DNA from: a virus
Strand: one strand, 5' to 3'
Virus record (IMG/VR): IMGVR_UViG_3300033571_024612
Location: 1-43,533 of that record
Length of the DNA stretch: 43,533 nucleotides
The notes beneath the pieces are model-generated. The model was not told the DNA's origin. It did not search any database and saw nothing but the letters and a program-made list of their open reading frames with translations. Below are positions 21,730 to 29,977 of this stretch, piece by piece. Both the position numbers and the translations under genes were made by a program. Numbering within the stretch: position 1 is the first letter of the stretch; each line of letters opens with the position of its first letter.

Positions 21730-22028
21730 GGGTTGGTGGGCTGTGTGGGTTGCTCACGACGCGCCAGGGCCGCCGGATCGAACAGCAGGGTGAGGATGCG
21801 CAGCTCCACAGCCGAGGGATCGCGATGCACCACCCGTTGCACCGCCGTAAAGAACAGCAGTGACACCTGACCAGCGCCGGCCGTGATCGCCCGCTGCATC
21901 TGGGCATCGATCACGGCAAACACCTCCGGCAGTTGCTTTCGCAGGTCAGCCCCCAGGGCTTGCAGTAGCAGGGTGGTGAGATGCCTGAGCACCAAGCCAA
22001 GGACGGGTTTGAACAGGAAGCCGATCAT
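21726..22028 (-). CDS. Small hypothetical in the lysis region, 100 aa
   Basis: Begins with a moderately hydrophobic stretch (MIGFLFKPVLGLVLRHLTTLL) that may be membrane-associated, followed by helices (VFAVIDAQMQRAITAGAGQV, LLFFTAVQRVV). Its start and stop overlap both neighbours. The location suggests a lysis accessory or holin-related protein. Confidence 0.55.
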   Translation of the reverse strand: MIGFLFKPVLGLVLRHLTTLLLQALGADLRKQLPEVFAVIDAQMQRAITAGAGQVSLLFFTAVQRVVHRDPSAVELRILTLLFDPAALARREQPTQPTNP

Positions 22029-22447
22029 GCTGGTTCAGGGTCATCGCCATCTCCAGCATGGCCCTGCCCGGGATCCGGCACGATGCCGATCGGGCCACTG
22101 AGAGGCTGTTCGCTTTCATCCTCCGTGCGGCGGCGGTTGAGCAGCACACTGCCGGCCAACCCACCCATGGCCGCAGCAGCTGATTCAGCGGGGCTGTGCA
22201 CCACCAGGGCCAGAAGGGTGTCGGTGGATCGGCGGCCAATCTCTCCCATCTGCGACCAGGCCGGCAGGCACTCCAACGGTCGGCGGCTGCGCATCTCGCA
22301 CAGCATGGCTTGGGTAAGGCCTGCCACCAGCTGCCAGCTCACATTGGCCACCACTACCCAGCCGGCGATGGTGAGGCCGGCGCCGATCACAGGTGAGACG
22401 CTGGCAATCACACTGCGGCTGGCTTTCTGTTGAGAATGCGTGGTCAT
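22025..22447 (-). CDS. Membrane protein, holin candidate
   Basis: 140 residues with a hydrophobic stretch near residues 12-48 (VIASVSPVIGAGLTIAGWVV, VSWQLVAGLTQAML) that could be one long or two short membrane helices. A second weak one lies near 85-105, and the tail is acidic and Pro/Asp-rich. Small size, membrane segments and position beside a muralytic gene make it a holin candidate. Confidence 0.5.
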   Translation of the reverse strand: MTTHSQQKASRSVIASVSPVIGAGLTIAGWVVVANVSWQLVAGLTQAMLCEMRSRRPLECLPAWSQMGEIGRRSTDTLLALVVHSPAESAAAAMGGLAGSVLLNRRRTEDESEQPLSGPIGIVPDPGQGHAGDGDDPEPA

Positions 22448-22716
22448 AGACCCCCTTTGGTGAGGCGTACTTCGTGTTCCTGAAGCTCCTCCTTCACGAC
22501 CTCATAGCGCTTCTGCTGTAGGTCACTGTTTTTGATCAGCGTGCTCATCGATTCACGCATAACCGACACGTCTTTCCACACGCCAATACTGGCGCTGGCG
22601 GCCGCCATAAAACTGAGCGCCGTGATTGTTGCTAGCACCGGCAGCAGATAACTGGCCAGCACCTGGGGTGGCCCAGGCTCGTGAGCCCCATTGGCTGGGT
22701 CGTATGGTTCGTGCAT
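22444..22716 (-). CDS. Single-pass membrane protein with coiled coil (lysis region)
   Basis: 90 residues. One membrane helix (SYLLPVLATITALSFMAAAS) is followed by a charged coiled coil (NSDLQQKRYEVVKEELQEHE). This architecture is common for phage lysis-cassette proteins (holin or spanin-like), and the end EVRLTKGGL recurs in such families. A GGAG ribosome site lies 9 bases before the ATG. Coupled to the next gene by overlap. Confidence 0.6.
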   Translation of the reverse strand: MHEPYDPANGAHEPGPPQVLASYLLPVLATITALSFMAAASASIGVWKDVSVMRESMSTLIKNSDLQQKRYEVVKEELQEHEVRLTKGGL

Positions 22717-22733
22717 GGCCTAGTGCTCCGTCA

Positions 22734-22796
22734 TCACAAAACTAGGCCTGTGGCCGTCAACTCATCGCGGCAGGTGCGGTTCCATAGATCAATCAT
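22734..22796 (-). CDS. Possible 20-aa peptide
   Basis: ATG directly after the stop of the preceding small gene (TAGATG) with GGAGAG 4-9 bases upstream. The peptide is MIDLWNRTCRDELTATGLVL. Support is only the ribosome site and the packing. Confidence 0.25.
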   Translation of the reverse strand: MIDLWNRTCRDELTATGLVL

Positions 22797-22952
22797 CTAA
22801 CTCTCCTCGTGGTCTCGCAGCATCTCCTGAATCCCGCCCAGGATGGTGGTGGTTGTGGCCTCGAATCGCCGCAGTCCGTTGGCGATTTTCCATAGGGCCG
22901 TAACCCCTGCGCCGCATAGGCCGAGAGCGGCGATAACTATCTCTGGACCCAC
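22797..22952 (-). CDS. 51-aa single-pass membrane protein
   Basis: GTG at 22952 begins MGPEIVIAALGLCGAGVTAL, a membrane helix, followed by WKIANGLRRFEATTTTIL and an amphipathic C-terminal helix (IQEMLRDHEE). The layout resembles the neighbouring single-pass protein and small phage holins. The frame is open upstream to the previous gene's stop, but no better start codon exists. Confidence 0.5.
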   Translation of the reverse strand: MGPEIVIAALGLCGAGVTALWKIANGLRRFEATTTTILGGIQEMLRDHEES

Positions 22953-23003
22953 GGGTGCGGCGACTGCTGCCTCAGTCTGCTGAGGGCGCTCTAGCCGGAC
23001 GCA

Positions 23004-23162
23004 TCAGCGCAGCGATTCCTCGATGGCCTGAATCAGCCCCTCGTCGCGCGAATGGGCGGCGTAGGGGTCTGTGTTCATGCCGAGCAGCCACTGATACAGC
23101 GGGATTGCCAACACCCGCTCATCATCGGCGGCGGGGATGTAGCCAGGATCAGAGGGAAGCAT
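23004..23162 (-). CDS. 52-aa hypothetical protein after the tail fibre
   Basis: ATG at 23162, two bases after the fibre stop. The product (MLPSDPGYIPAADDERVLAI, then WLLGMNTDPYAAHSRDEG and IQAIEESL) is well composed and acidic. No family recognised. Probably translated by coupling with the fibre gene. Confidence 0.55.
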   Translation of the reverse strand: MLPSDPGYIPAADDERVLAIPLYQWLLGMNTDPYAAHSRDEGLIQAIEESLR

Positions 23163-23164
23163 GA

Positions 23165-26100
23165 TCAGAGAACAACGTTGGGGGTGATGTCGAAACCGTG
23201 CTCAGAGCTGATGCCACGGGCGTAGGAACGCAGGCCCACATTCAGGAAGAACGTGCCATCGGCCTGGTTCAGGGCTGCAGTGGTGATCACGGGGTTGTAA
23301 CGCCTTGTGGATGCACCGAGTGGGTGAGGCTCGCCAAAGAGCGGCTCAATAACGCCCGTTGTATCGGCCAGCGTTGAACCGTTCACCGCTGCCGTGATCC
23401 TGTTGCCGACTGCATAGGTAAGGCCCGATGTTCCGGCCAGCGTGTTCCAGTTGGCCTGAGTCGTGCTCCCCAGTGACAGGATCTGATAGGTGACGCCAGC
23501 CGCTGCAGAGTTAACGTCAATCCCGTACTTAGGCAGAATTTGAGTTGGTTGCGTTGCGCTAAGACCAGCAACTTTGAAGATAGTTAGCGCTATATTGTCG
23601 GCAGTTGATATCCCAAGTCGGCATCTGTTTCCTAGGAACACCGCCACCCCGCGCTCTTGGTCCAATAGTCCTTCATTGCCCATCAGTACTCCACGGGTTT
23701 TCGTTGTGTTGTAGCCGTTGGAGCCGAACCTGCCGACAAATCCCTGTGATATGGCGCCAGTTGCTGCTGAGGAAAAATTCGTTTCAAACGAGACACGAAC
23801 AACCAAGCTTCGCTTTGCGTGAATGAACTGGTCCAAAAATGGACCGGAATTGTTATCCAATGGCTCGGCGCCACTTGAGTCCAGCAGGTGAATGTGATTA
23901 GGTAAATACTTGGTCCCGTCTGCAGTTTTATACCAGGAGCGGGTGCCAGCTGTGGTCGTCTGGCTGTATGATTGCCGATCGCCCATTTGGTCAATCAACA
24001 CTTGCTCATTGTTGATTGACCCTAGGAACGTGTGGTGGAACTGGCGCCACGTCCACGGTGCCGCAACCGGCGCCGAGCCATAATGAGCGTCACCAGACAA
24101 CGGCACAGCATTGGTAACCCCCATGCCAGCGCTGGTGATGGTCGTATTCCCGCGCAGGTAGTAATTGCTTAAGCGCAGCAATACTAATCCGTTTGTGGTA
24201 ATGTACGGTTCGCGGGCAGCACCTATCGCCTCCTTGTGGGATGGAAGTGCCGGACCAAACACGACAGAACGTATATTCACAACGTCGGTAGCGTTGCCCT
24301 CTAGTCGAATTACCGCAGTTGCGACCCAGGCTTCATAAGTACTTGATCTACCGTTGCTAATTCGTAGCTGATTAAGCAACGTGTCAACGTTCGTAGCAGT
24401 GTTGGTAGTGAATGCTCCGTCGGGAAGCGCAACACTGCTAAACAGAAAACTGTTAACAGGAATCACGCCATCGGCTACCAATTTGATCAGCTCTGGCACC
24501 CCTAGGAAGTGAAAGCCGCCACGGAAATCGAGGGCACGGCGACAGCGGATTTGCCGGGCCGTAGCTCCGACGTGCAGCTGGTTGCCAGCATCTTCATTAT
24601 TTCTCAGTATCAGGGTAAACGTTCTAAAATTTACCCTTGTACTCAAGTTGCCGTAACCCGAGCCATCAAACGAGCTGTCAATTTCTTCAGCAAAGATAAG
24701 TGGCCAGCCCGCTTGCGTTGGATCGCTGGCGCGGAATTGCACATTACATTCCCAGACCGAAGCAAGGTCGTAGAGCCCTGGTGCGATCCTGATTTCAGCG
24801 GTCTGGTTACCGGTGCCAATCACAGCGTTGGCATATTCCGCAGCCCGCGCCAGACTGGGGATGGCGGTGGCCGGACTGGTTGGCGGGTCGTCGAACATCT
24901 GATCGAGGTTCCGATCCGTCGCAGTACTCTGGACGTAGATCGTGATTGTGCCGGTAGCGGCCGAGACCAGCCGTTGCGCCTGCCGCCAGCGGTTGAGGCC
25001 AGGGAGACTAACTAGCTTATTATTTGCCCGTGATAGTTGTTCATCATTTGCTGCAATGACTGTACTGTTTAGATAATCTGCGATTGGTGCCAGTTGGCCA
25101 AATCCAAATTTGTTGGTTGTCATGCCCATGGCATCGCCGCCATCGAGCTCGGAAACACCGTTTACGTCGAACTTACCGGTTGCCGTAAGGTTGTCAACTG
25201 TTAGATTATCGAGCCGTGTTGGCGGCGGGGTATCACCTTCTTTGCCAATGTCATCAACACCAATGACCTCGCCGGTGTCGGTGTTGATCAGCCCTTGATT
25301 GGTTACATCAAAGCCATCCTTGTTGGTGCCGCGAATTTCTACCCTGCCGCCTTGTTCTGGTGCAAAGTTTGCATTGAACTCGTTCCTGGCACTCATCGTG
25401 CGGCGCCAACGAGGCAGCGCTCTGGTGTAATTCCAGAAACCCACACCGTTAAGATTCTGCCCCAGCAGCTGGATAAAGCTGGGCTGTCGAAACTCCAGGG
25501 CCCAGTTGGCGCGGCCACTGGCAGCACCACCACTTGGCGGTGTGGGAAAGTCTGTGGCAGAGGCGGGATCGAGCTCGCGGCTTGCTTCCGTACGCGGCAC
25601 CAGGGCGTTGTGCGCAGCCGTGCTGCTGAAGCCCAGGGCCAGGAGCATGGCCAGTGCGCCGCGATAGTCGGTAGCGCTGCGCAGCTGATCGCGCACGCTG
25701 CCGGAGCTGGTGTAGATGGTGGCCCAGTTGATGCCGCAGGTGGTGGTCAGGTCAGTGCCGCCGTCGGTATCGGTGTCGAAAATCAGCTGCGGCGCTTCCA
25801 GAGAGGTTGGATCCTCGGCGTTGTAGTCCGACGCCTGCTGCACATAGGATTCCTGCCAGAAAGCCTCATCAGGCGTGCTTCCAGCGGAAACATGTGTGAC
25901 GGTGGCGGTGAAGTGCTTGCCGGCATGCTTTACCGTTTCCCCCTTGCGATAGAAGCGGCCGGCGGCGTAGACCTCATCGGGACAGGAGCGGCGGATTGTG
26001 ATCTCCGCCGACATCACCACCCCGGCACCTTCCGCTGGAATCTTGGTGGTCGTGGTCACGGCCAGCACCTCAGCACCACCAGGGGCCAGCACGCGATCAA

Positions 26101-28009
26101 TGCCGCCGCCAGTCACCCCAGGCCGGGTCTGAAGAATGCTGTTGCGCACCGGCACCCTGGAGTTGGTGGTGTTCGCCAGCCTCAGCGATACCCGCCGCTG
26201 CGCAGAGCTGCGGTTGTCCCACAACCGCCGGATGTAGACCTTCCGACCGACTGCCAAGGATGCTCCACCCGTTGCCGTGCCAATCGGGAGGTTGGTGCCG
26301 GCTTGCAGCGCCGCACCTGTGATGTCGATCTCGGTGGCTGAGGTGCTGACCCAGGCATTGGCCGCCAGAGTGGCGCGCCAATCGGGGCCCCCTGGATTCT
26401 CTATCCAGATCAGCGTGCCAGCGGGCAGGGAGTAGCCCTGAGCGGCCAGCACGGCGGGGATAGCCGGATCATCGCTAGGGGCCAGCGGCAGCTGAAGCGT
26501 AATCAGGCTGCCCGAAATGGCAGCCACGTTGCCGAGGCCAATCTGCCGCACGTTGCCGGTCTGATCGGCCACGCTGCGCGCTACCTTCAGGCGCCTGAGG
26601 TTCCAGTTCTGATCGAGCGGGTCGCTGTTGGGGGCATAGCCCTTGGCTACGGCCACGCAGCCACCGAAGTTGGAGGTGGAGTTGCTGAACTCCAGCTGAG
26701 CGCCGCTATCGGCAAAGTGATGGCGGCCAGCACCGATGGCGAACACGCTCACCATCTGCCCGAAGGCGTTGTTGAGCAGGCTGACGTGGCGACTCATCCG
26801 CTGCGGCTTCATCCGCACGTCGTCGGCCTCGCTGTCGATCAGCTCCTGGTAGTTCACCGGCGCGCGCCAGGCGCCCTCCCGGTAGATCTGCCAGCAGCTG
26901 AGATCGCGCTGCAGGGAGATGCCGGTGAACTGGGCGATCACGATGGATTTCAGGCCCGTAACGCGGGCGCCATCCCAGAACGCTCCGCCCATGCCCCACT
27001 CGGTGCGCAGCGAGCAGTTGTAGATATACGGGCTGGCGCCCTTCACTGTGTCGGACGCCTCCGAAGGGTTGGCGCCGAACGGGCCCACAATTTCGTATTC
27101 CGACAGGCGGGGGACTGCCAGGGCGTTGGAGATGTTGCCGCTGTTGCTGGCGCCGCCCATGGCGGTGCGCACCTTGGCGTAGAGCTGATTCAGATCCGCC
27201 TGGCTGGCGGCCTGCACGCAATCGAGGAGGTGGTGACTGGAGTTGGCGCCCAGCTGGTCACGGAACGTGATCCCGTAGACGTAGCTGGTGTTGGTGATCT
27301 TGAGGATTGCCGCTCGGTTGCTGTAGTCGACTGCCTCGTCCGCCGCGGCCGGCACCCAGGAGGGCCTCACCGTGCATTGCCTGAGGCTGAGCGGGGCGCT
27401 GGCAGTGGCGTAGCGGGGCAGAACAATTCCGCCGCTGTTGGGGTTGAAGGCGATCAGGTGGTTCGGTGTGGGCTCAAAGCCTTCTGCCGGCCATTCGGTG
27501 ATCGGAATGGCGCTGGGGCTGTTGCCGGGGTCGTTGTAGAAAATATGTGTGCCCGGGGCAAACTCAACCGCTGGGCAGTCAACCTGAGCGTCTTCTGAAT
27601 TGAGGGTGAAATAGCTTTTGCTTGTGGCCAGGATGATCTCAATCGCCACCCGGTTGACGGTGCGGAACGGGCGCTGCTTGCTGTAGCCACAGGTAAGGCG
27701 CTGGTTTTCGAGGCGCCTGAGCTTGGCCCTGATCTTGGCGGCGTCGCTGGCGCCGGCCGGCTCCTCAAACCAGTTGTAAGAACCACCCACGAAACGGTCC
27801 GTGCCGATGTAGGGGTTGACGTAGATCGTGAACGGGCTGTTGAGCGGATCGGCCGGCTCGGAATTGCCCGGGGCAATGTTGGCGTTGCCCACCAGCTGCA
27901 GCAGGGCATCCACCACCGCCGAGAGCTGATCCTTGGCCCGCAGCTGCCCACCAGCACCCACGGCGTTGCGAATGCCGGCAAGGGCGTTGGCGATGCTGAT
28001 CCGAGCCAT
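23165..28009 (-). CDS. Giant tail fibre/receptor-binding protein
   Basis: 1614 residues, the second largest gene here. The N-terminal third has FTIYVNPYIGTDRFVGGSYN and KQRPFRTVNRVAIEIILATS, the opening of beta-helix (pectate-lyase-like) cyanophage fibres. Residues about 690-730 (YAAGRFYRKGETVKHAGKHF, then WQESYVQQ) look like a small carbohydrate-binding module. A collagen-free linker with NLTVDNLTATGKFDVNG precedes a second beta-helix start (TITIYVQSTATDRN, then IPSLARAAEYANAV). The last 600 residues are encoded by DNA much richer in A/T than the rest of the window, suggesting an exchanged receptor-binding end. Probably trimeric, at the tail tip. Confidence 0.8.
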   Translation of the reverse strand: MARISIANALAGIRNAVGAGGQLRAKDQLSAVVDALLQLVGNANIAPGNSEPADPLNSPFTIYVNPYIGTDRFVGGSYNWFEEPAGASDAAKIRAKLRRLENQRLTCGYSKQRPFRTVNRVAIEIILATSKSYFTLNSEDAQVDCPAVEFAPGTHIFYNDPGNSPSAIPITEWPAEGFEPTPNHLIAFNPNSGGIVLPRYATASAPLSLRQCTVRPSWVPAAADEAVDYSNRAAILKITNTSYVYGITFRDQLGANSSHHLLDCVQAASQADLNQLYAKVRTAMGGASNSGNISNALAVPRLSEYEIVGPFGANPSEASDTVKGASPYIYNCSLRTEWGMGGAFWDGARVTGLKSIVIAQFTGISLQRDLSCWQIYREGAWRAPVNYQELIDSEADDVRMKPQRMSRHVSLLNNAFGQMVSVFAIGAGRHHFADSGAQLEFSNSTSNFGGCVAVAKGYAPNSDPLDQNWNLRRLKVARSVADQTGNVRQIGLGNVAAISGSLITLQLPLAPSDDPAIPAVLAAQGYSLPAGTLIWIENPGGPDWRATLAANAWVSTSATEIDITGAALQAGTNLPIGTATGGASLAVGRKVYIRRLWDNRSSAQRRVSLRLANTTNSRVPVRNSILQTRPGVTGGGIDRVLAPGGAEVLAVTTTTKIPAEGAGVVMSAEITIRRSCPDEVYAAGRFYRKGETVKHAGKHFTATVTHVSAGSTPDEAFWQESYVQQASDYNAEDPTSLEAPQLIFDTDTDGGTDLTTTCGINWATIYTSSGSVRDQLRSATDYRGALAMLLALGFSSTAAHNALVPRTEASRELDPASATDFPTPPSGGAASGRANWALEFRQPSFIQLLGQNLNGVGFWNYTRALPRWRRTMSARNEFNANFAPEQGGRVEIRGTNKDGFDVTNQGLINTDTGEVIGVDDIGKEGDTPPPTRLDNLTVDNLTATGKFDVNGVSELDGGDAMGMTTNKFGFGQLAPIADYLNSTVIAANDEQLSRANNKLVSLPGLNRWRQAQRLVSAATGTITIYVQSTATDRNLDQMFDDPPTSPATAIPSLARAAEYANAVIGTGNQTAEIRIAPGLYDLASVWECNVQFRASDPTQAGWPLIFAEEIDSSFDGSGYGNLSTRVNFRTFTLILRNNEDAGNQLHVGATARQIRCRRALDFRGGFHFLGVPELIKLVADGVIPVNSFLFSSVALPDGAFTTNTATNVDTLLNQLRISNGRSSTYEAWVATAVIRLEGNATDVVNIRSVVFGPALPSHKEAIGAAREPYITTNGLVLLRLSNYYLRGNTTITSAGMGVTNAVPLSGDAHYGSAPVAAPWTWRQFHHTFLGSINNEQVLIDQMGDRQSYSQTTTAGTRSWYKTADGTKYLPNHIHLLDSSGAEPLDNNSGPFLDQFIHAKRSLVVRVSFETNFSSAATGAISQGFVGRFGSNGYNTTKTRGVLMGNEGLLDQERGVAVFLGNRCRLGISTADNIALTIFKVAGLSATQPTQILPKYGIDVNSAAAGVTYQILSLGSTTQANWNTLAGTSGLTYAVGNRITAAVNGSTLADTTGVIEPLFGEPHPLGASTRRYNPVITTAALNQADGTFFLNVGLRSYARGISSEHGFDITPNVVL

Positions 28010-28032
28010 CTGCTGCTGCTTCTCCCCGCAGG

Positions 28033-29109
28033 CTAGGCAGGGTCCATCTCTGACAAGGGATGAGTCCGATCAGCGATGACAAAGCGCACGTCACCGATTG
28101 CAGCGAACTGGCCGGAGATCTTCATCGTGTCGCCGGCCTGGGCTGAGAGTCTGGTTTTGGTGAGGGCTATGTCGAGCTCATAGAACAGGCACTCCTCGCG
28201 AATGAACTCGTGGCCGTTGGAGTGGCCGCGCGGGCCATCGGCCACCAGCAGGCGGATTGTGGCGGTGCTCCCGTGCCGGCTGAGTTGCTGCAGCCGGAGC
28301 ATGGCGGCGCTGGAGCTGACGCCAGGGCTGTAAGTGTTGCTCACCTCGCCGGAGAACGAACCAGCGCCTGATGCCTGGCTGGCGATCACCGACCCGAAGG
28401 CCTCGCCGATCGCTCCGTGGTCGAGCATGCCGGCGTCGTTTTCCAGGTCCCAGGCGGATAGATCGGCCTGCCGCTTCCAGCCGCGCTCCTCCGCATCGGC
28501 GCCGGCCTCCGTGATCACCGCCGGTAGGGCCGGCACCAGATCGGCCAGCAGGCTCTCGGGCTCCTCGGGCCGGGGCAGGGCCAGGGCGAGCAGGGCCTCG
28601 GCGTAGCCGCTGCGGGTGCTGGCGACGCTGAGAATCAGCCGATCAAAGCCCACCAGCCGCAGGGGCAGCCGGCTCAGCTCGCCGCCGTTCACGGCAGACA
28701 CCTCGAGGCTGTAGAAGGTGGCCCGCTCCAGCGCATCGCGGTGGATGAATACCGTGGCCTGCTGGGCAAAACCCACGGTGCCGGCATGCTCCCAGAAGGT
28801 GGCGTTGTTGTCGGGCCCCCAGAACGGGGCATCAGCGCCGAGGCGGTGTGCGGTGGCCGGGCCGCCGGAGGCTGCATCACCCCAGAATGTGTGGCCATCG
28901 GGGCAGTTGGCGTAGCCGGTGCCGAGCACGTCGAGCGGCAGGCCCAGGGGGGCGGTGAGCAGCACCTGGTCGCCGTTGAGAAAGCCGGGCTCCTCCAACC
29001 GCAGGCGCACCACCGTGGCGGGCGCATCGATCACCGCATCGGTGAGCACCACCGCCGGCGGCCAGCTGCGGCTGAGGCTGAGGGTGCCGATCGTGCCGTC
29101 GATCGCCAT
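28033..29109 (-). CDS. Virion structural protein of the tail tip region
   Basis: 358 residues, no firm family. The beginning (MAIDGTIGTLSLSRSWPPAV) and the repeating beta-strand pattern (VVRLRLEEPGFLNGDQVLLT, RATFYSLEVSAVNGG) suggest a beta-sandwich structural protein. A middle helical part (DLENDAGMLDHGAIGEAFGS) resembles tail proteins. It lies four bases from the tube-like gene and just before the fibre, as expected for a baseplate or fibre-attachment protein. Confidence 0.6.
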   Translation of the reverse strand: MAIDGTIGTLSLSRSWPPAVVLTDAVIDAPATVVRLRLEEPGFLNGDQVLLTAPLGLPLDVLGTGYANCPDGHTFWGDAASGGPATAHRLGADAPFWGPDNNATFWEHAGTVGFAQQATVFIHRDALERATFYSLEVSAVNGGELSRLPLRLVGFDRLILSVASTRSGYAEALLALALPRPEEPESLLADLVPALPAVITEAGADAEERGWKRQADLSAWDLENDAGMLDHGAIGEAFGSVIASQASGAGSFSGEVSNTYSPGVSSSAAMLRLQQLSRHGSTATIRLLVADGPRGHSNGHEFIREECLFYELDIALTKTRLSAQAGDTMKISGQFAAIGDVRFVIADRTHPLSEMDPA

Positions 29110-29112
29110 TGA

Positions 29113-29511
29113 TCAGAAGCGACCGCTCATGTCGCCGTTCACCCGCATGCTGAGCGAGCAGGCGATCAATTCGCGCACCCGCACGGGAGCACCGAGAGAG
29201 GCCGTCAGGACCTCCATCGTGAAATCTCCACGGGTGGAGCCTCGGCGGGTGACAATGCGCAGGGTGTCAAGGGCTTCGTTGTCGTCCCAGATGCTGTTGG
29301 CCATCGCGCACGCGGCGGCGTTGTCGGGGTCGTAGAGGAAGGTGCAGCTCAGCTGGGTGGAGCGCACCCCCTTGGCCACAGTGCCCGCGGCCTGTCCGAT
29401 GCCTGTCGTTTCAAGCTCATCGCGGGAAACCGTGGGCGTTACATCTGTGATCTTCCCCACCAGCGAGCCGTTCCAGTACACATCACTCTGGGTCGTGTTC
29501 CTGACGCCCAT
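29113..29511 (-). CDS. Tail-tube-like protein
   Basis: 132 residues. DVYWNGSLVGKITDVTPTVS, then LSCTFLYDPDNAAACAMAN and MEVLTASLGAPVRVRELIAC fit the single-domain beta-barrel of phage tail tube proteins. A different gene (42034-43044) is the better candidate for the main tube, so this may be a tip adaptor of the same fold. Confidence 0.55.
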   Translation of the reverse strand: MGVRNTTQSDVYWNGSLVGKITDVTPTVSRDELETTGIGQAAGTVAKGVRSTQLSCTFLYDPDNAAACAMANSIWDDNEALDTLRIVTRRGSTRGDFTMEVLTASLGAPVRVRELIACSLSMRVNGDMSGRF

Positions 29512-29557
29512 TCCTGGTTGGCTTCATACCTCATCAGGAGGCTAGGCAGGGCCAGGC

Positions 29558-29977
29558 CTATGGACTGTTCTGCAGGCGTGCCTGGAGCTGCACCGGCAGG
29601 TTGCAGCGGCGGCGGTAGACCAGGCTTTGCTGCGGCGTGGGGGCGTCCTGCCCCACAGGCCAAAACCACTTCAGGCCCGCGCCGGTGGTGACCGACTCGA
29701 TGAAGGTCCGATCGGCGCTCGAGTAGCCGGCAAAGAGGATGTCGGGCAGGTCCAGGGCCAGTACGCCGGAATAGCTGGCGTGGAAGGTGGCGAGGATCAA
29801 GGTGGCGGCGTCCGTGCGGATGTTGCTGAACTCCAGATCAAACACCCCTCGCACCGCCACCGTGCCCCAGAGGCGCTGGTCTTCAAAGCCGGCCTCGCTC
29901 ATCGCGCTGGTCACCGGATGGCGGGGCATGGTAAACCGAACGCCCGTGGGTTCGATGGCAGGGAAGGGGATACCCAT
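29558..29977 (-). CDS. Tail tip-associated protein, 139 aa
   Basis: ATG at 29977 overlaps the stop of the J-like gene, which fixes the start (MGIPFPAIEPTGVRFTMPRH). Beta-rich, with DLEFSNIRTDAATLILATFH and LPDILFAGYSSADRTFI. Similar small proteins sit after the tip protein in several cyanosiphophages as far as I recall. Specific role unknown. Confidence 0.55.
   Translation of the reverse strand: MGIPFPAIEPTGVRFTMPRHPVTSAMSEAGFEDQRLWGTVAVRGVFDLEFSNIRTDAATLILATFHASYSGVLALDLPDILFAGYSSADRTFIESVTTGAGLKWFWPVGQDAPTPQQSLVYRRRCNLPVQLQARLQNSP

Noticed and set aside
23165-28009. Diversity-generating retroelement acting on the tail fibre
   Set aside because: No reverse transcriptase gene and no template/variable repeat pair was seen in the window.
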